Source: CAIKZD01 sp041675165 (lineage in GTDB: Bacteria > Patescibacteriota > Minisyncoccia > Moranbacterales > UBA2206). Taken from it: a stretch of 51,816 bases of DNA. The notes under the pieces were generated by a model. The model saw only the letters and a program-made list of their open reading frames with translations, was not told the origin of the DNA and made no database searches. Positions 33,962-41,586 of the stretch are shown here, piece by piece (position 1 is the first letter of the stretch; every line of letters begins with the position of its first letter). The position numbers were made by a program, and so were the translations under genes. The DNA lies in the NCBI GenBank assembly GCA_041675165.1, contig JBAYUI010000005.1:1-51816 (forward strand), read 5' to 3'.

Positions 33962-34109
33962 TCATTGTGGGCGCAAAACAGTCATTCGCTGGCAAAAAAT
34001 CGTTTTTTATGGTTGCTATTCAAAAATATCGAAATATATTTCTTAAAAGGAAAATAAAAAGTAACTTTCTTTTTGAAAAAGAGGATCATTCTGGCAGTTT
34101 TTGTACAAG

Positions 34110-34118
34110 TTATCCACA
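34110..34118 (+). promoter_or_regulatory. Perfect DnaA box upstream of the non-coding RNA promoter
   Basis: TTATCCACA about 150 bases upstream of the RNA promoter and 36 bases beyond the stop of the gene at 34154-35215. The flanking gap 33962-34153 holds no other recognisable element. Confidence 0.45.
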
Positions 34119-34153
34119 GCTAGCGGCATTTCTTCTTCGATCGGGCGTAAAAG

Positions 34154-35215
34154 TTATCTAGTAGGCGCGGCAGTGGCCTTGGAGAGATAGTCCAAAATGG
34201 CACGCGCGGTCATCTTGCTAGTGCCAATTATCAAACTATTGTTGGAAATGGCATAATCGACGGAAAGATTGCTGGAAGAAGGAATGTTCACATAACGGAG
34301 CTGGATCCCATTATAAACAGATGTATTAAAGACGGGAACCTTGGTCAAATCGTAGGCAGGATTGAGGAAAAGGGCTTCAAGTTCACGAGCTAGTGTCTTT
34401 TCTTCCTGTGTCAGGCTCGCTTTCAGTGCAGCACTGTTGTTTTCCGGAATCATCAGGCCGAAACGTGGAAATGAATTGTCAAGATAGATGAAAAGGCTGA
34501 ATGTTTGGCCCAAACGAGAATAGATATTTGGTGAAAGGGTCAAGCCTAGTTTCTGAGAAAAATCTTGGAAAGAAACGGGGTTGTTCAGTTTGTCGGTAAT
34601 AATAAATTCTATCACTCCCGGTGAGTTCATCTGAGAAACTTGGCCGGTATATTTTTTCAACGCCTCTTTCAGGCCGGCCGCGTCTACACTTTGCATATCT
34701 ACACTGAGATAGTTGGCTTGGGTTTGGGAAAAGGCGCTGGGTGTTTGAGAGGCGGAATCATTTGGTGCGGTTTGTTGAGATCTTCCGATAGAATCGTCAA
34801 CCGCATTTTGATCATTGGCAACTGATGAGTCTTTTACGCGAGTCATCCAAAAATAATATCCTCCGGCTATGACGATGACAATGATAAATAGCGTTATGGC
34901 TATCGCTGATATTTTTTTTAATCCTGATTTCTTCTCCGGTTCGGCATCTTTTTGGATGGAAGAACGGAAGGAGCTTATCTGGGGCGAATTGATCATATTG
35001 CCGGGATTTCGCACCGGCAGAGGCACTGTCTTTTTCGCGATTATGAAATTGGCTGGATTTTTCTTAGCTTCAAGTTCCTTTAGTTCATCTTTCATCGTAT
35101 GTACGGGAAAGTCAGCGACATTGATTGTCACTTTGGCCGAGTCGCTTTTCGAGGAAGGATATGTCGGAGCGGAGGCAGCAGTTTTTTCATTATTATCATT
35201 TTTGTTTTCGAACAT
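34154..35215 (-). CDS. Membrane-anchored hypothetical protein
   Basis: 353 residues: a disordered cytoplasmic N-terminus (1-95, Lys/Pro/Ser-rich), one membrane helix at about 100-122 (ISAIAITLFIIVIVIAGGYYFW), a Ser/Gln-rich stalk, and an extracytoplasmic domain of about 200 residues with phrases such as GVIEFIITDKLNNPVSF, FSLFIYLDNSFPRFGLMI and YAISNNSLIIGTSKMTARAI. No family is recognised. The type II topology suggests an envelope or surface protein. It stands alone between the RNA locus and pnp, with 86 bases to pnp. Confidence 0.72.
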   Translation of the reverse strand: MFENKNDNNEKTAASAPTYPSSKSDSAKVTINVADFPVHTMKDELKELEAKKNPANFIIAKKTVPLPVRNPGNMINSPQISSFRSSIQKDAEPEKKSGLKKISAIAITLFIIVIVIAGGYYFWMTRVKDSSVANDQNAVDDSIGRSQQTAPNDSASQTPSAFSQTQANYLSVDMQSVDAAGLKEALKKYTGQVSQMNSPGVIEFIITDKLNNPVSFQDFSQKLGLTLSPNIYSRLGQTFSLFIYLDNSFPRFGLMIPENNSAALKASLTQEEKTLARELEALFLNPAYDLTKVPVFNTSVYNGIQLRYVNIPSSSNLSVDYAISNNSLIIGTSKMTARAILDYLSKATAAPTR

Positions 35216-35301
35216 CTTTTTATTTTTAAATTTAAAATAGAAGTATCAAATATTGATACTTCTATTTTACAATAAAATCCAAATTTTGGCTACAAGAATT
35301 T

Positions 35302-37407
35302 TTACGCTTCTTTGGCGGCCGCTTTGGCGGACAAATTGATCCGGCCTTGTGAATCTATTTCTTTAACTTTGACCGGCACGATGTCTCCGACATGGAGAAC
35401 ATCTTCCACCTTTTCAATACGACGCTCAGCAATTTCTGAAATGTGAATGAGTCCTTCTTGACCGGGCAGGATTTCAGCAAAAGCGCCGAAAGCCATGATC
35501 TTGGTCACGCGGGCATTGAAAATTTCACCGGCTTTCACTTCGCGCGTCAAGTTATCGATCCATTCCTGCGCCTTCTGAGCTGATTGTTTGTCAGTAGAAG
35601 TGATGAAAATGGAACCATCATCTTCAATGTCTATCTGCACACCGGTTTCATCGATGATTTCATTAATGATTTTGCCACCGGTGCCGATGACGTTTCTGAT
35701 TTTTTCCGGATTGATGTGCATGACAATGATGCGCGGAGCATATTGGCTCATTTCAGCTCGATGAGTCGGAATCGCATCCGTAATGTTCTTTAGGATTTGC
35801 AAACGATTGGCGTGCGATTGGGTCAAGACGGCCGCCAGCATTTCTACTGTTACGCCGTCCACCTTCACGTCCATTTGTAAAGCGGTGATGCCTTCCGCGG
35901 TGCCAGCGACCTTGAAGTCCATATCGCCATAGTGATCTTCCAAGCCTTGAATATCAGTCAGCACTTTGAATTTATTATCTTTTCCGACAATGATGCCCAT
36001 GGCAATGCCAGATACCGGGCGCTTGATCGGCACACCGGCGTCCATCAAGGATAAAGTGGAACCGCAAGTGGAAGCCATGGAAGAAGAACCGTTGGAAGCG
36101 AGGACTTCGCTGACTAAAAGAATAGTGTAAGGAAATTCTTCTTTGGGAGGCAAGACTGGAAGTAAAGCTTTTTCAGCCAGTGCGCCATGACCGACTTCGC
36201 GTCGCCCTGGGCCGCGCATCGGTCGCACTTCTCCCACGGAATACGGCGGGAAATTGTAAAGATGGATATATCTTTTCTTCATATCTACTTCCATCGTGTC
36301 GATGACTTGTTCATCTCCAGGCGAACCGAGCGTAGTGACGGTCAGGGCTTGCGTTTCGCCACGCGTGAACAGTCCAGTGCCATGTGTCCTGGGCAAAATG
36401 CCGACGCGGCAATCGATGTGGCGGATTTCATCCAGCTTGCGGCCGTCTGGACGCTGTTCTTTTTCCAAAACATTAGTGTGGACAATTTCATCGGACACTT
36501 CTTCAAATACGATGCCAGCCACTTCTTTCAGCTTGTCAAATTCTTCCGGGAAAGTGGTTTTAGTATATTCATTGACTTTAGCTAGGATAGCAGCAGTTTT
36601 TTCTTCAATGACTTGTTTGTCTTTGTCATACAGAGCCTCGGCTAAACCTTCAGCCAGCATAATTTCTTTGATCTTAGCTTCAAATTCAGCGGATCCAGCC
36701 ACTAGCGTCGGAGTCATCTTCTCTTTCCCGATTTCTTTTTGGATCTCAGCGATGAAGCCGGTAATCTTTTTGATGGCTTCTTGGCCGAAAGTGAAAGCTT
36801 TGATCATATCATCTTCCAAAACTTCTTTGGAACCACATTCTACCATATTGATCTTGTCTTGGGTGCCGCTGAGCAGCAGGTCTAAATCTCCCTCAGTCAC
36901 TTCGCCATTTACCGGGTTAAGGATCAATTCTCCTTTTAGACGTCCCACACGTACGGCGGCCACTGGTCCGTTCCAAGGAATGTTGGAAATGGAAAGGGCA
37001 GTGGAAGCGGCAATGATAGAAATGATATCCGGATCGTTTTCTCCGTCATAAGACAGGACAGTTAAGATGACTTGTACGTCATTTCTCATACGGTGGTTGA
37101 AAAGCGGGCGGATGGTGCGATCCACGGCGCGTCCGGAAAGGATGGCGTCGTCGCTCGGTCGGCCTTCACGTTTGATGAAACGAGAGCCTTTGATTTTTCC
37201 CGCGGCATAATATCTTTCTTCGAAATCCACCATCAAAGGGAAATAACCGCTGACGCGGGAAGCCCCTTTGCTCATAACAGCCGTCGCCAAAACGACCGTA
37301 TCGCCGTAGCGGACAGTCACGGCGCCATTAGCCTGAGTGGCTAAAAGACCCGTTTCAATTTCCAAGATGCGTCCTCCGATCTGGAGAGACCATTTTTTTT
37401 GTTCCAT
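35302..37407 (-). CDS. pnp: Polyribonucleotide nucleotidyltransferase (PNPase)
   Basis: 3'-5' phosphorolytic exoribonuclease of RNA decay. 701 residues from the ATG at 37407 (MEQKKWSLQIGGRILEIE); the upstream in-frame ATG adds an unrelated 18-residue leader. Two RNase PH domains are seen (KGSRFIKREGRPSDDAI, then RPDGRKLDEIRHIDCRVGIL and SLMDAGVPIKRPVSGIAMG with the catalytic Asp region). A KH domain (RNVIGTGGKIINEIIDETG) and a C-terminal S1 domain (GEIFNARVTKIMAFGAFAEI) follow. The leader upstream contains a hairpin (ACAATTCA/TGAATTGT, 37453-37490), reminiscent of pnp autoregulation in other bacteria. Confidence 0.96.
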   Translation of the reverse strand: MEQKKWSLQIGGRILEIETGLLATQANGAVTVRYGDTVVLATAVMSKGASRVSGYFPLMVDFEERYYAAGKIKGSRFIKREGRPSDDAILSGRAVDRTIRPLFNHRMRNDVQVILTVLSYDGENDPDIISIIAASTALSISNIPWNGPVAAVRVGRLKGELILNPVNGEVTEGDLDLLLSGTQDKINMVECGSKEVLEDDMIKAFTFGQEAIKKITGFIAEIQKEIGKEKMTPTLVAGSAEFEAKIKEIMLAEGLAEALYDKDKQVIEEKTAAILAKVNEYTKTTFPEEFDKLKEVAGIVFEEVSDEIVHTNVLEKEQRPDGRKLDEIRHIDCRVGILPRTHGTGLFTRGETQALTVTTLGSPGDEQVIDTMEVDMKKRYIHLYNFPPYSVGEVRPMRGPGRREVGHGALAEKALLPVLPPKEEFPYTILLVSEVLASNGSSSMASTCGSTLSLMDAGVPIKRPVSGIAMGIIVGKDNKFKVLTDIQGLEDHYGDMDFKVAGTAEGITALQMDVKVDGVTVEMLAAVLTQSHANRLQILKNITDAIPTHRAEMSQYAPRIIVMHINPEKIRNVIGTGGKIINEIIDETGVQIDIEDDGSIFITSTDKQSAQKAQEWIDNLTREVKAGEIFNARVTKIMAFGAFAEILPGQEGLIHISEIAERRIEKVEDVLHVGDIVPVKVKEIDSQGRINLSAKAAAKEA

Positions 37408-37780
37408 TTTTTGCTTGTCGCGCAAAAAAGTCAAAAAGTAAAAGGCAAAACTACAATTCAAAACTCAACGACTTAAATGCTGAATTGTGGCTTTGCTAGG
37501 CTTCCTTTTTGGCTTGATGCGCAATTTTAAATTACTTGCTTATTAGCTGAACTCTAGCTTATTTCTATGATTATGTCAATTTTTGGGGTGAAATAATATG
37601 TCATCCTGAGCGGAGTGAGTCGCCGACAAGGCGATGAACGCAGTCGAAGGATCTGCTTTGTAATACCTTTTGTCTTGTGATTTATAGTAAAACTAGTAGC
37701 TACACCAGGTAAATTCTTCGACTTCGCCCGAGTACGGGCTTCGCTCAGAATGACAGATGCATATAGATAATTCTTTCCCC
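37408..37780. repeat. Spacer upstream of pnp with inverted GTCATCCTGAG-type repeat
   Basis: About 370 bases without a credible gene. TGTCATCCTGAGCG at 37599-37612 and CGCTCAGAATGACAG at 37742-37755 are imperfect inverted copies, with CGCAGTCGAAGGATCT and TTCTTCGACTTCGC as inner partners. This is a repeat type often seen scattered in bacterial genomes. The pnp leader hairpin lies at 37453-37490. Confidence 0.6.
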
Positions 37781-37841
37781 AAAATAAAAACCGCTGGCGC
37801 AAGGATGAAGTGAAAAGTCACTTCAATGCTTGGACCAGCGG
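37781..37841 (-). terminator. Intrinsic terminator with nested hairpin
   Basis: Minus strand: CCGCTGG (37841-37835) pairs with CCAGCGG (37797-37791), with an inner hairpin GAAGTGA/TCACTTC (37807-37824), followed by TTTTTATTTT. It ends the transcript of the small ORFs at 37893-38078 and 37823-37876. Confidence 0.75.
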
Positions 37842-37876
37842 ACTGCGCGAGGGCAGATTTTGATTAAAATACGCAT
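37823..37876 (-). CDS. Possible 17-residue micro-ORF ending inside the terminator
   Basis: ATG at 37876 preceded by AAAGGAGA with good spacing; translates as MRILIKICPRAVRWSKH and stops with TGA inside the terminator stem. A strong Shine-Dalgarno is rare here, which is the main support. Function unknown; it may be a leader peptide or chance. Confidence 0.3.
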   Translation of the reverse strand: MRILIKICPRAVRWSKH

Positions 37877-37892
37877 GGCAATCTCCTTTGGT

Positions 37893-38078
37893 TTAATGAG
37901 TTTGTTTTGACTTTGGTGATGTAGCTTCTTTTCTCTTGGCTCTGGATAGCTCTTTCCATTGTGTCTGGGAGAGTTCCAATAGATAAGCCGCCTTTTCTTC
38001 GGAAGAAAACCTTCCTTGAAAAGGAGAGTGATGAAAAATGTCCATAGCGATTTGACTCGCTTCTGCCCAGTTTCCCAT
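37893..38078 (-). CDS. Small hypothetical protein, 61 residues
   Basis: Begins MGNWAEASQIAMDIF and ends with a basic tail (SRAKRKEATSPKSKQTH); soluble, helix-prone, no known motif. Support comes from context: an exceptionally strong Shine-Dalgarno (AAAGAGGAGGT, 38085-38095) 6 bases before the ATG, a consensus-like promoter at 38174-38202, and an intrinsic terminator downstream. The 5' leader (about 90 nt) contains a possible hairpin CGCAAAATTC..GGGATTTTGTG. Most genes around it have no Shine-Dalgarno, so it may be recently acquired or specially regulated. A longer in-frame version (ATG at 38145) would start inside that leader and is less likely. Confidence 0.6.
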   Translation of the reverse strand: MGNWAEASQIAMDIFHHSPFQGRFSSEEKAAYLLELSQTQWKELSRAKRKEATSPKSKQTH

Positions 38079-38173
38079 AACTATACCTCCTCTTTAAAAA
38101 ACAAAACACAAAATCCCTAGAGAATTTTGCGTATTTTATTGACAAGGAACGAGCCCTTATCGACTATGTGTCC

Positions 38174-38202
38174 ATTATATCACGTTTTAAACAAAAAAGC
38201 AA
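38174..38202 (-). promoter_or_regulatory. Promoter of the 61-residue ORF
   Basis: TTGCTT (38202-38197), 17 bases, TATAAT (38179-38174) on the minus strand. The -35 overlaps the terminator of the upstream rpsO-NYN unit. Confidence 0.55.
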
Positions 38203-38220
38203 GCCCCACGAGGGGACTTG
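38193..38220 (-). terminator. Terminator of the rpsO-NYN protein transcript
   Basis: On the minus strand CAAGTCCCC-TCGT-GGGGCTTG (one bulged T) followed by CTTTTTTG, 31 bases after the stop of the NYN-domain gene. Confidence 0.65.
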
Positions 38221-38250
38221 GCTTGTTTGAGGCAAAAATTTCAGACTGGG

Positions 38251-38754
38251 TTAGGCATTTATCAGGAATTTCTTCTTATTCTCGCTTAAATTGGTGAAAT
38301 CATCCAATTCTTCGACCAATTTGTTGCTGGTGGACTCTCCGAAGGCCATGCCTTCCACGCGGCAACCCGTAGTGGACTGGATGTATTTGACCAATGGAAT
38401 ATAGTCGCCGTCACCGGAAATGAGCACAATCGCGTCTAAGGATTTGGACATCTTGATAGCATCCACCGCGATCCCCACGTCCCAGTCGCCTTTTTTGGCG
38501 CCGCCGGGGAAGATCTGCAGATCCTTGGTCTTGACTTCATAGCCGACCTTTTCCAAAGCTTCGAAAAATTTTTCTTCTTGACCTTCCAGGGTCTTAATGC
38601 CATAGGCAATGGCGCGGATGAGTTTTCGGTCCCCGACCGCATCTTTCAGGACATTTCCAAAGTTAACTTTTTTGCTGTAGAGCACTTTGGCGGAGTAATA
38701 CAAGTTCTGGATGTCGACGAGCACGCCGACCCTTTGTTCTTTGTAAATAGACAA
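38251..38754 (-). CDS. NYN-domain (LabA/DUF88) putative ribonuclease
   Basis: 167 residues matching the NYN/PIN-like LabA/DUF88 family. The N-terminal VGVLVDIQNLYYSAK carries the first conserved Asp and Asn. WDVGIAVDAIKMSKSLDAIV and LISGDGDYIPLVKYIQSTTG supply the remaining conserved Asp residues (SGDGDY). These acidic residues bind a metal in RNA-cleaving relatives. It begins 10 bases after rpsO, so it is translated from the same mRNA as a ribosomal protein, hinting at a role in RNA or ribosome metabolism. The substrate is unknown. Confidence 0.87.
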   Translation of the reverse strand: MSIYKEQRVGVLVDIQNLYYSAKVLYSKKVNFGNVLKDAVGDRKLIRAIAYGIKTLEGQEEKFFEALEKVGYEVKTKDLQIFPGGAKKGDWDVGIAVDAIKMSKSLDAIVLISGDGDYIPLVKYIQSTTGCRVEGMAFGESTSNKLVEELDDFTNLSENKKKFLINA

Positions 38755-38764
38755 ATTTTTAATA

Positions 38765-39034
38765 TTAGCCTTTTAGACCTAATTTTTTAATCAGCGCTTT
38801 GTACGCTTTCTCGTTGGTTTTCATCAGATAGCCCATGAGTTTCTTCCTTTTGGACACCATTTTCAAAAGTCCTCGTCTGGAATGGAAATCTTTAGCGTTC
38901 TTTTTCAAGTGCGCAGTCAATTTCTTGATGCGTTCAGTGAAAAGCGCAATCTGATATTCCGGGCTCCCGGTGTCTTTATCGTGGCGCACCACTTCTTTAG
39001 TTACTTTCTCTTTCTGTTTGGCGTTGAGGGCCAT
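38765..39034 (-). CDS. rpsO: 30S ribosomal protein S15
   Basis: 89 residues, the exact family length. Typical S15 features: HDKDTGSPEYQIALFTERI (the GSPEvQ motif), LTAHLKKNAKDFHSRRGLLK and MVSKRKKLMGYLMKTNEKAY. It binds 16S rRNA helix 22 early in platform assembly. In many bacteria rpsO precedes pnp; here the NYN gene, the small ORFs and spacers lie between them, keeping the broader order. S15 autoregulation through its leader is common but no pseudoknot was identified by eye in 39035-39120. Confidence 0.97.
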   Translation of the reverse strand: MALNAKQKEKVTKEVVRHDKDTGSPEYQIALFTERIKKLTAHLKKNAKDFHSRRGLLKMVSKRKKLMGYLMKTNEKAYKALIKKLGLKG

Positions 39035-39161
39035 ACGTTTTTTCGGCCAAACACTCGTTGCGGGATCCCCCGTCAGGTAAAACCAGTGTTGGCTATTAGA
39101 ATTATTATAAATAGATAATATAATAGAATTAAGTTTTTGTCCAGTAAAATTTCAGTTGTGC

Positions 39162-39167
39162 TATAAT
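39162..39167 (+). promoter_or_regulatory. -10 box of a nearly leaderless uvrD/pcrA transcript
   Basis: TATAAT ends 9 bases before the ATG at 39177, so the start point falls 2-4 bases upstream of the start codon. A weak -35 (TTGTCC, 39137-39142) has 19-base spacing. Confidence 0.5.
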
Positions 39168-39176
39168 GAGTAAATT

Positions 39177-41423
39177 ATGGAAGAAATTTTGCAACAATTG
39201 AATGTGCCTCAAAGAGAAGCGGTGACGACCACGGAGGGGCCGGTTTTGGTGATTGCGGGGGCGGGTTCGGGAAAAACCCGAGCACTCACCCACCGTGTGG
39301 CCTATCTCATCCAAGTGAAGGGCGTGAAACCGGGGGCGATTTTGGCGGTGACGTTCACCAACAAAGCCGCGGCGGAGATGAAAGAAAGAATTGCTGAGCT
39401 GCTCAGGGTGAAAATTTCCAGTGGTAATTTTCAAAACTATAATCTGCCTGTCGTGGGCACTTTCCATTCGATCTGTGTGAAAATTTTGCGGCGGGACATT
39501 GAGAAGATCGGCTATAAAGCCAGTTTCACCATCTTTGATGATCAAGACCAATTGTCGCTGATGAAAAAAGTGATGAAGGAATTGGAAATCAACACCGATC
39601 AATTCAAACCGCGCGCCATGCTAGGGGCGATTTCCAAAGCCAAGAATGAAATGTTGGACGTGAAAAATTTTGTGGCCAGTGTGGGTGGCTATTGGGAAGA
39701 GATGGTGGCCAAGGTGTACGCGGTCTATCAACAAAGGCTGAAAGAGCAGGATGCAGTCGATTTCGATGACATCCTGATGCTGGTGGTGAAAATTTTGCAA
39801 ACCTTTCCAGAAGTGCTGGAAAAATATCAAAACATTTTCCGCTACATCATGGTGGATGAATATCAAGACACCAACAAAGCTCAATACACCATTATCAAGC
39901 TGCTCAGTCAGAAATTCGGCAATCTGTGCGTGGTGGGCGATGACTGGCAAGGAATCTATTCTTGGCGCGGCGCCAACATCCAAAATATTTTGGATTTTGA
40001 AAAAGATTATCCGGCGGCGCGTGTCATCAAATTGGAACAGAACTATCGTTCCACGCAGACGATCCTTGACGCGGCCTATGGCGTCATTTCCAAAAATGCC
40101 AATCGTAAGGATAAAAAGATTTGGACGGAAAATAAGGGTGGCCATTTGGTGACCAGTTATGAAGCGGACAACGAAAGACAGGAGGCGGAATTCATAATTT
40201 CAGAAATTGAAAAATTGAAACGTGAAAAAGATTTCAACTTTTCCGATTTCGTGGTGCTCTACCGGACCAACGCGCAGTCGCGCATCATTGAAGAAGCCAT
40301 GCTGGGCGCGAGCATGTCGTACCGCATCATCGGCGGCGTGAAATTCTATCAAAGGAAAGAAGTCAAAAACATGATCGCCTATTTGCGCCTGATCCAAAAT
40401 TTTGGTGACGAAGTGGCGATGGAAAGAATCATCAATGAACCAAAGCGCGGGATCGGAGCGGCCACGCTCGGCAAATGGACGGCGGCGGCACGGAAAAATG
40501 GTCTGAATGCCGTTGATTTCGGGTTGCAATTGGCGACGCACGATTTGGCAGTGGCAAAATCAAAATTGGATGCCATCGCCAAATTTTCGGAGTTCATCCA
40601 GCGCATGGCGACGATTAAGAATAAATTATCCCTGACTGACCTTATCCAAAAAGTTTTTATCGAATCGGGTTATGAAAAATTTCTTCTGGACGGCACGGAT
40701 GAAGGTGAGACGCGGCATGAAAATGTGCGAGAACTTTTGACGGTGGCCAAGAAATATGATGATTTTGAAAATGATGAAGGGCTAAAACTTTTTCTGGAAG
40801 AAGTGGCTTTGATTTCCGACACAGATAATGTTGATCAAAAGAAAGACGCCGTGCATCTCATGACGTTGCACTCGGCCAAAGGATTGGAGTTTAAAATTGT
40901 TTTTATCGCGGGACTGGAAGAAGGCATCATGCCGCATTCCAGAAGCATGCTGGAAGCCAGTGAGATGGAAGAAGAAAGACGGTTGATGTATGTCGGGATT
41001 ACGCGCGCCAAAGAAAAAGTGTATTTGCTTTTCACCGGCGAGCGCAATATTTTCGGTTCGACACAAGTGAACGCGCCGTCGCGATTTCTGGATGATATTC
41101 CGGCAGAACTGATGGAAGATGCAATCTCCAAGATACAAGAAGCCTGCCTGCCGTCCGCTGGACAGCGGGCAGGCACGGCAATCACCAAACAAATTTCAAA
41201 CTCCAAATATCAAATGCCAAATAAAATCTTAAATCCAAATGACCAAAATACAAGACAAGCCACGCTGGATACGAATTTCAAAGGCGGAGAACGGGTGCGA
41301 CACGAACTTTTTGGTGAGGGTCTGATTGTGGCGACACAAGGGAGTATCATTACCGTTGCATTTAAGGGTGCGGGACTGAAAAAATTGGACGTGACGATGG
41401 CACCGCTGAAGAAAATAAGCTAA
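39177..41423 (+). CDS. pcrA: UvrD/PcrA-type superfamily 1 DNA helicase with repeat-derived insertion
   Basis: ATP-dependent 3'-5' helicase for repair and conflict resolution. Motifs in order: QREAVTTTEGPVLVIAGAG then GSGKTRAL (Q motif and Walker A), GTFHSICVKIL, VDEYQDTNKAQY (II), VVGDDWQGIYSWRGA (III), EQNYRS (IV), MTLHSAKGLEFKIVF (V) and RRLMYVGITRAKEKVY (VI). The C-terminal Tudor-like tail (GGERVRHELFGEGLIVA) follows. Residues 656-700 between core and tail are unlike the family and read CLPSAGQRAGTA, then ISNSKYQMPNKILN; their DNA is a hairpin repeat plus CAAAT-type filler. The frame is kept, so the enzyme is probably functional. Confidence 0.94.
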   Translation: MEEILQQLNVPQREAVTTTEGPVLVIAGAGSGKTRALTHRVAYLIQVKGVKPGAILAVTFTNKAAAEMKERIAELLRVKISSGNFQNYNLPVVGTFHSICVKILRRDIEKIGYKASFTIFDDQDQLSLMKKVMKELEINTDQFKPRAMLGAISKAKNEMLDVKNFVASVGGYWEEMVAKVYAVYQQRLKEQDAVDFDDILMLVVKILQTFPEVLEKYQNIFRYIMVDEYQDTNKAQYTIIKLLSQKFGNLCVVGDDWQGIYSWRGANIQNILDFEKDYPAARVIKLEQNYRSTQTILDAAYGVISKNANRKDKKIWTENKGGHLVTSYEADNERQEAEFIISEIEKLKREKDFNFSDFVVLYRTNAQSRIIEEAMLGASMSYRIIGGVKFYQRKEVKNMIAYLRLIQNFGDEVAMERIINEPKRGIGAATLGKWTAAARKNGLNAVDFGLQLATHDLAVAKSKLDAIAKFSEFIQRMATIKNKLSLTDLIQKVFIESGYEKFLLDGTDEGETRHENVRELLTVAKKYDDFENDEGLKLFLEEVALISDTDNVDQKKDAVHLMTLHSAKGLEFKIVFIAGLEEGIMPHSRSMLEASEMEEERRLMYVGITRAKEKVYLLFTGERNIFGSTQVNAPSRFLDDIPAELMEDAISKIQEACLPSAGQRAGTAITKQISNSKYQMPNKILNPNDQNTRQATLDTNFKGGERVRHELFGEGLIVATQGSIITVAFKGAGLKKLDVTMAPLKKIS
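41142..41175. repeat. Imperfect 15-bp inverted repeat inside uvrD/pcrA
   Basis: GCCTGCCTGCCGTCC and GGACAGCGGGCAGGC pair with two wobble mismatches around a 4-base loop. The filler after it (41182-41270) consists of CAAAT-like words (AAATTTCAAACTCCAAATAT). Same design as the lspA insertion. Confidence 0.8.
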
Positions 41424-41535
41424 TAAAATTTCTAATTAAGAATTTCTAATTTCTAATCAAAACCCAATTTCCGAATGAATAAATAGCATGAAAATTCATT
41501 AAAAATTAGAAATTTGAAATTAGAAATTGAATACA
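41424..41535. repeat. AT-rich dispersed inverted repeat after uvrD/pcrA
   Basis: TTTCTAATTAAGAATTTCTA with TTTCTAATC on the left and AAAATTAGAAATTTGAAATT with AGAAATTG on the right form a loose inverted repeat. The left part matches 31913-31943 (inverted). Confidence 0.55.
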
Positions 41536-41542
41536 ATAAAAC

Positions 41543-41574
41543 AAAAAAAGCTTGGATTACCTCCAAGCTTTTTT
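41543..41574. terminator. Bidirectional terminator between uvrD/pcrA and LysM-CHAP gene
   Basis: AAAAAAGCTTGGA (41543-41555), a 6-base loop, TCCAAGCTTTTTT (41562-41574). A- and T-runs on both sides allow termination in both directions. Confidence 0.85.
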
Positions 41575-41586
41575 AGATAGCAGAAG

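Noticed and set aside
37554..37802. 82-residue ORF upstream of pnp
   Set aside because: It is the translation of an inverted dispersed repeat (ILSEARTRAKSKNL-type sequence), common as a false gene.
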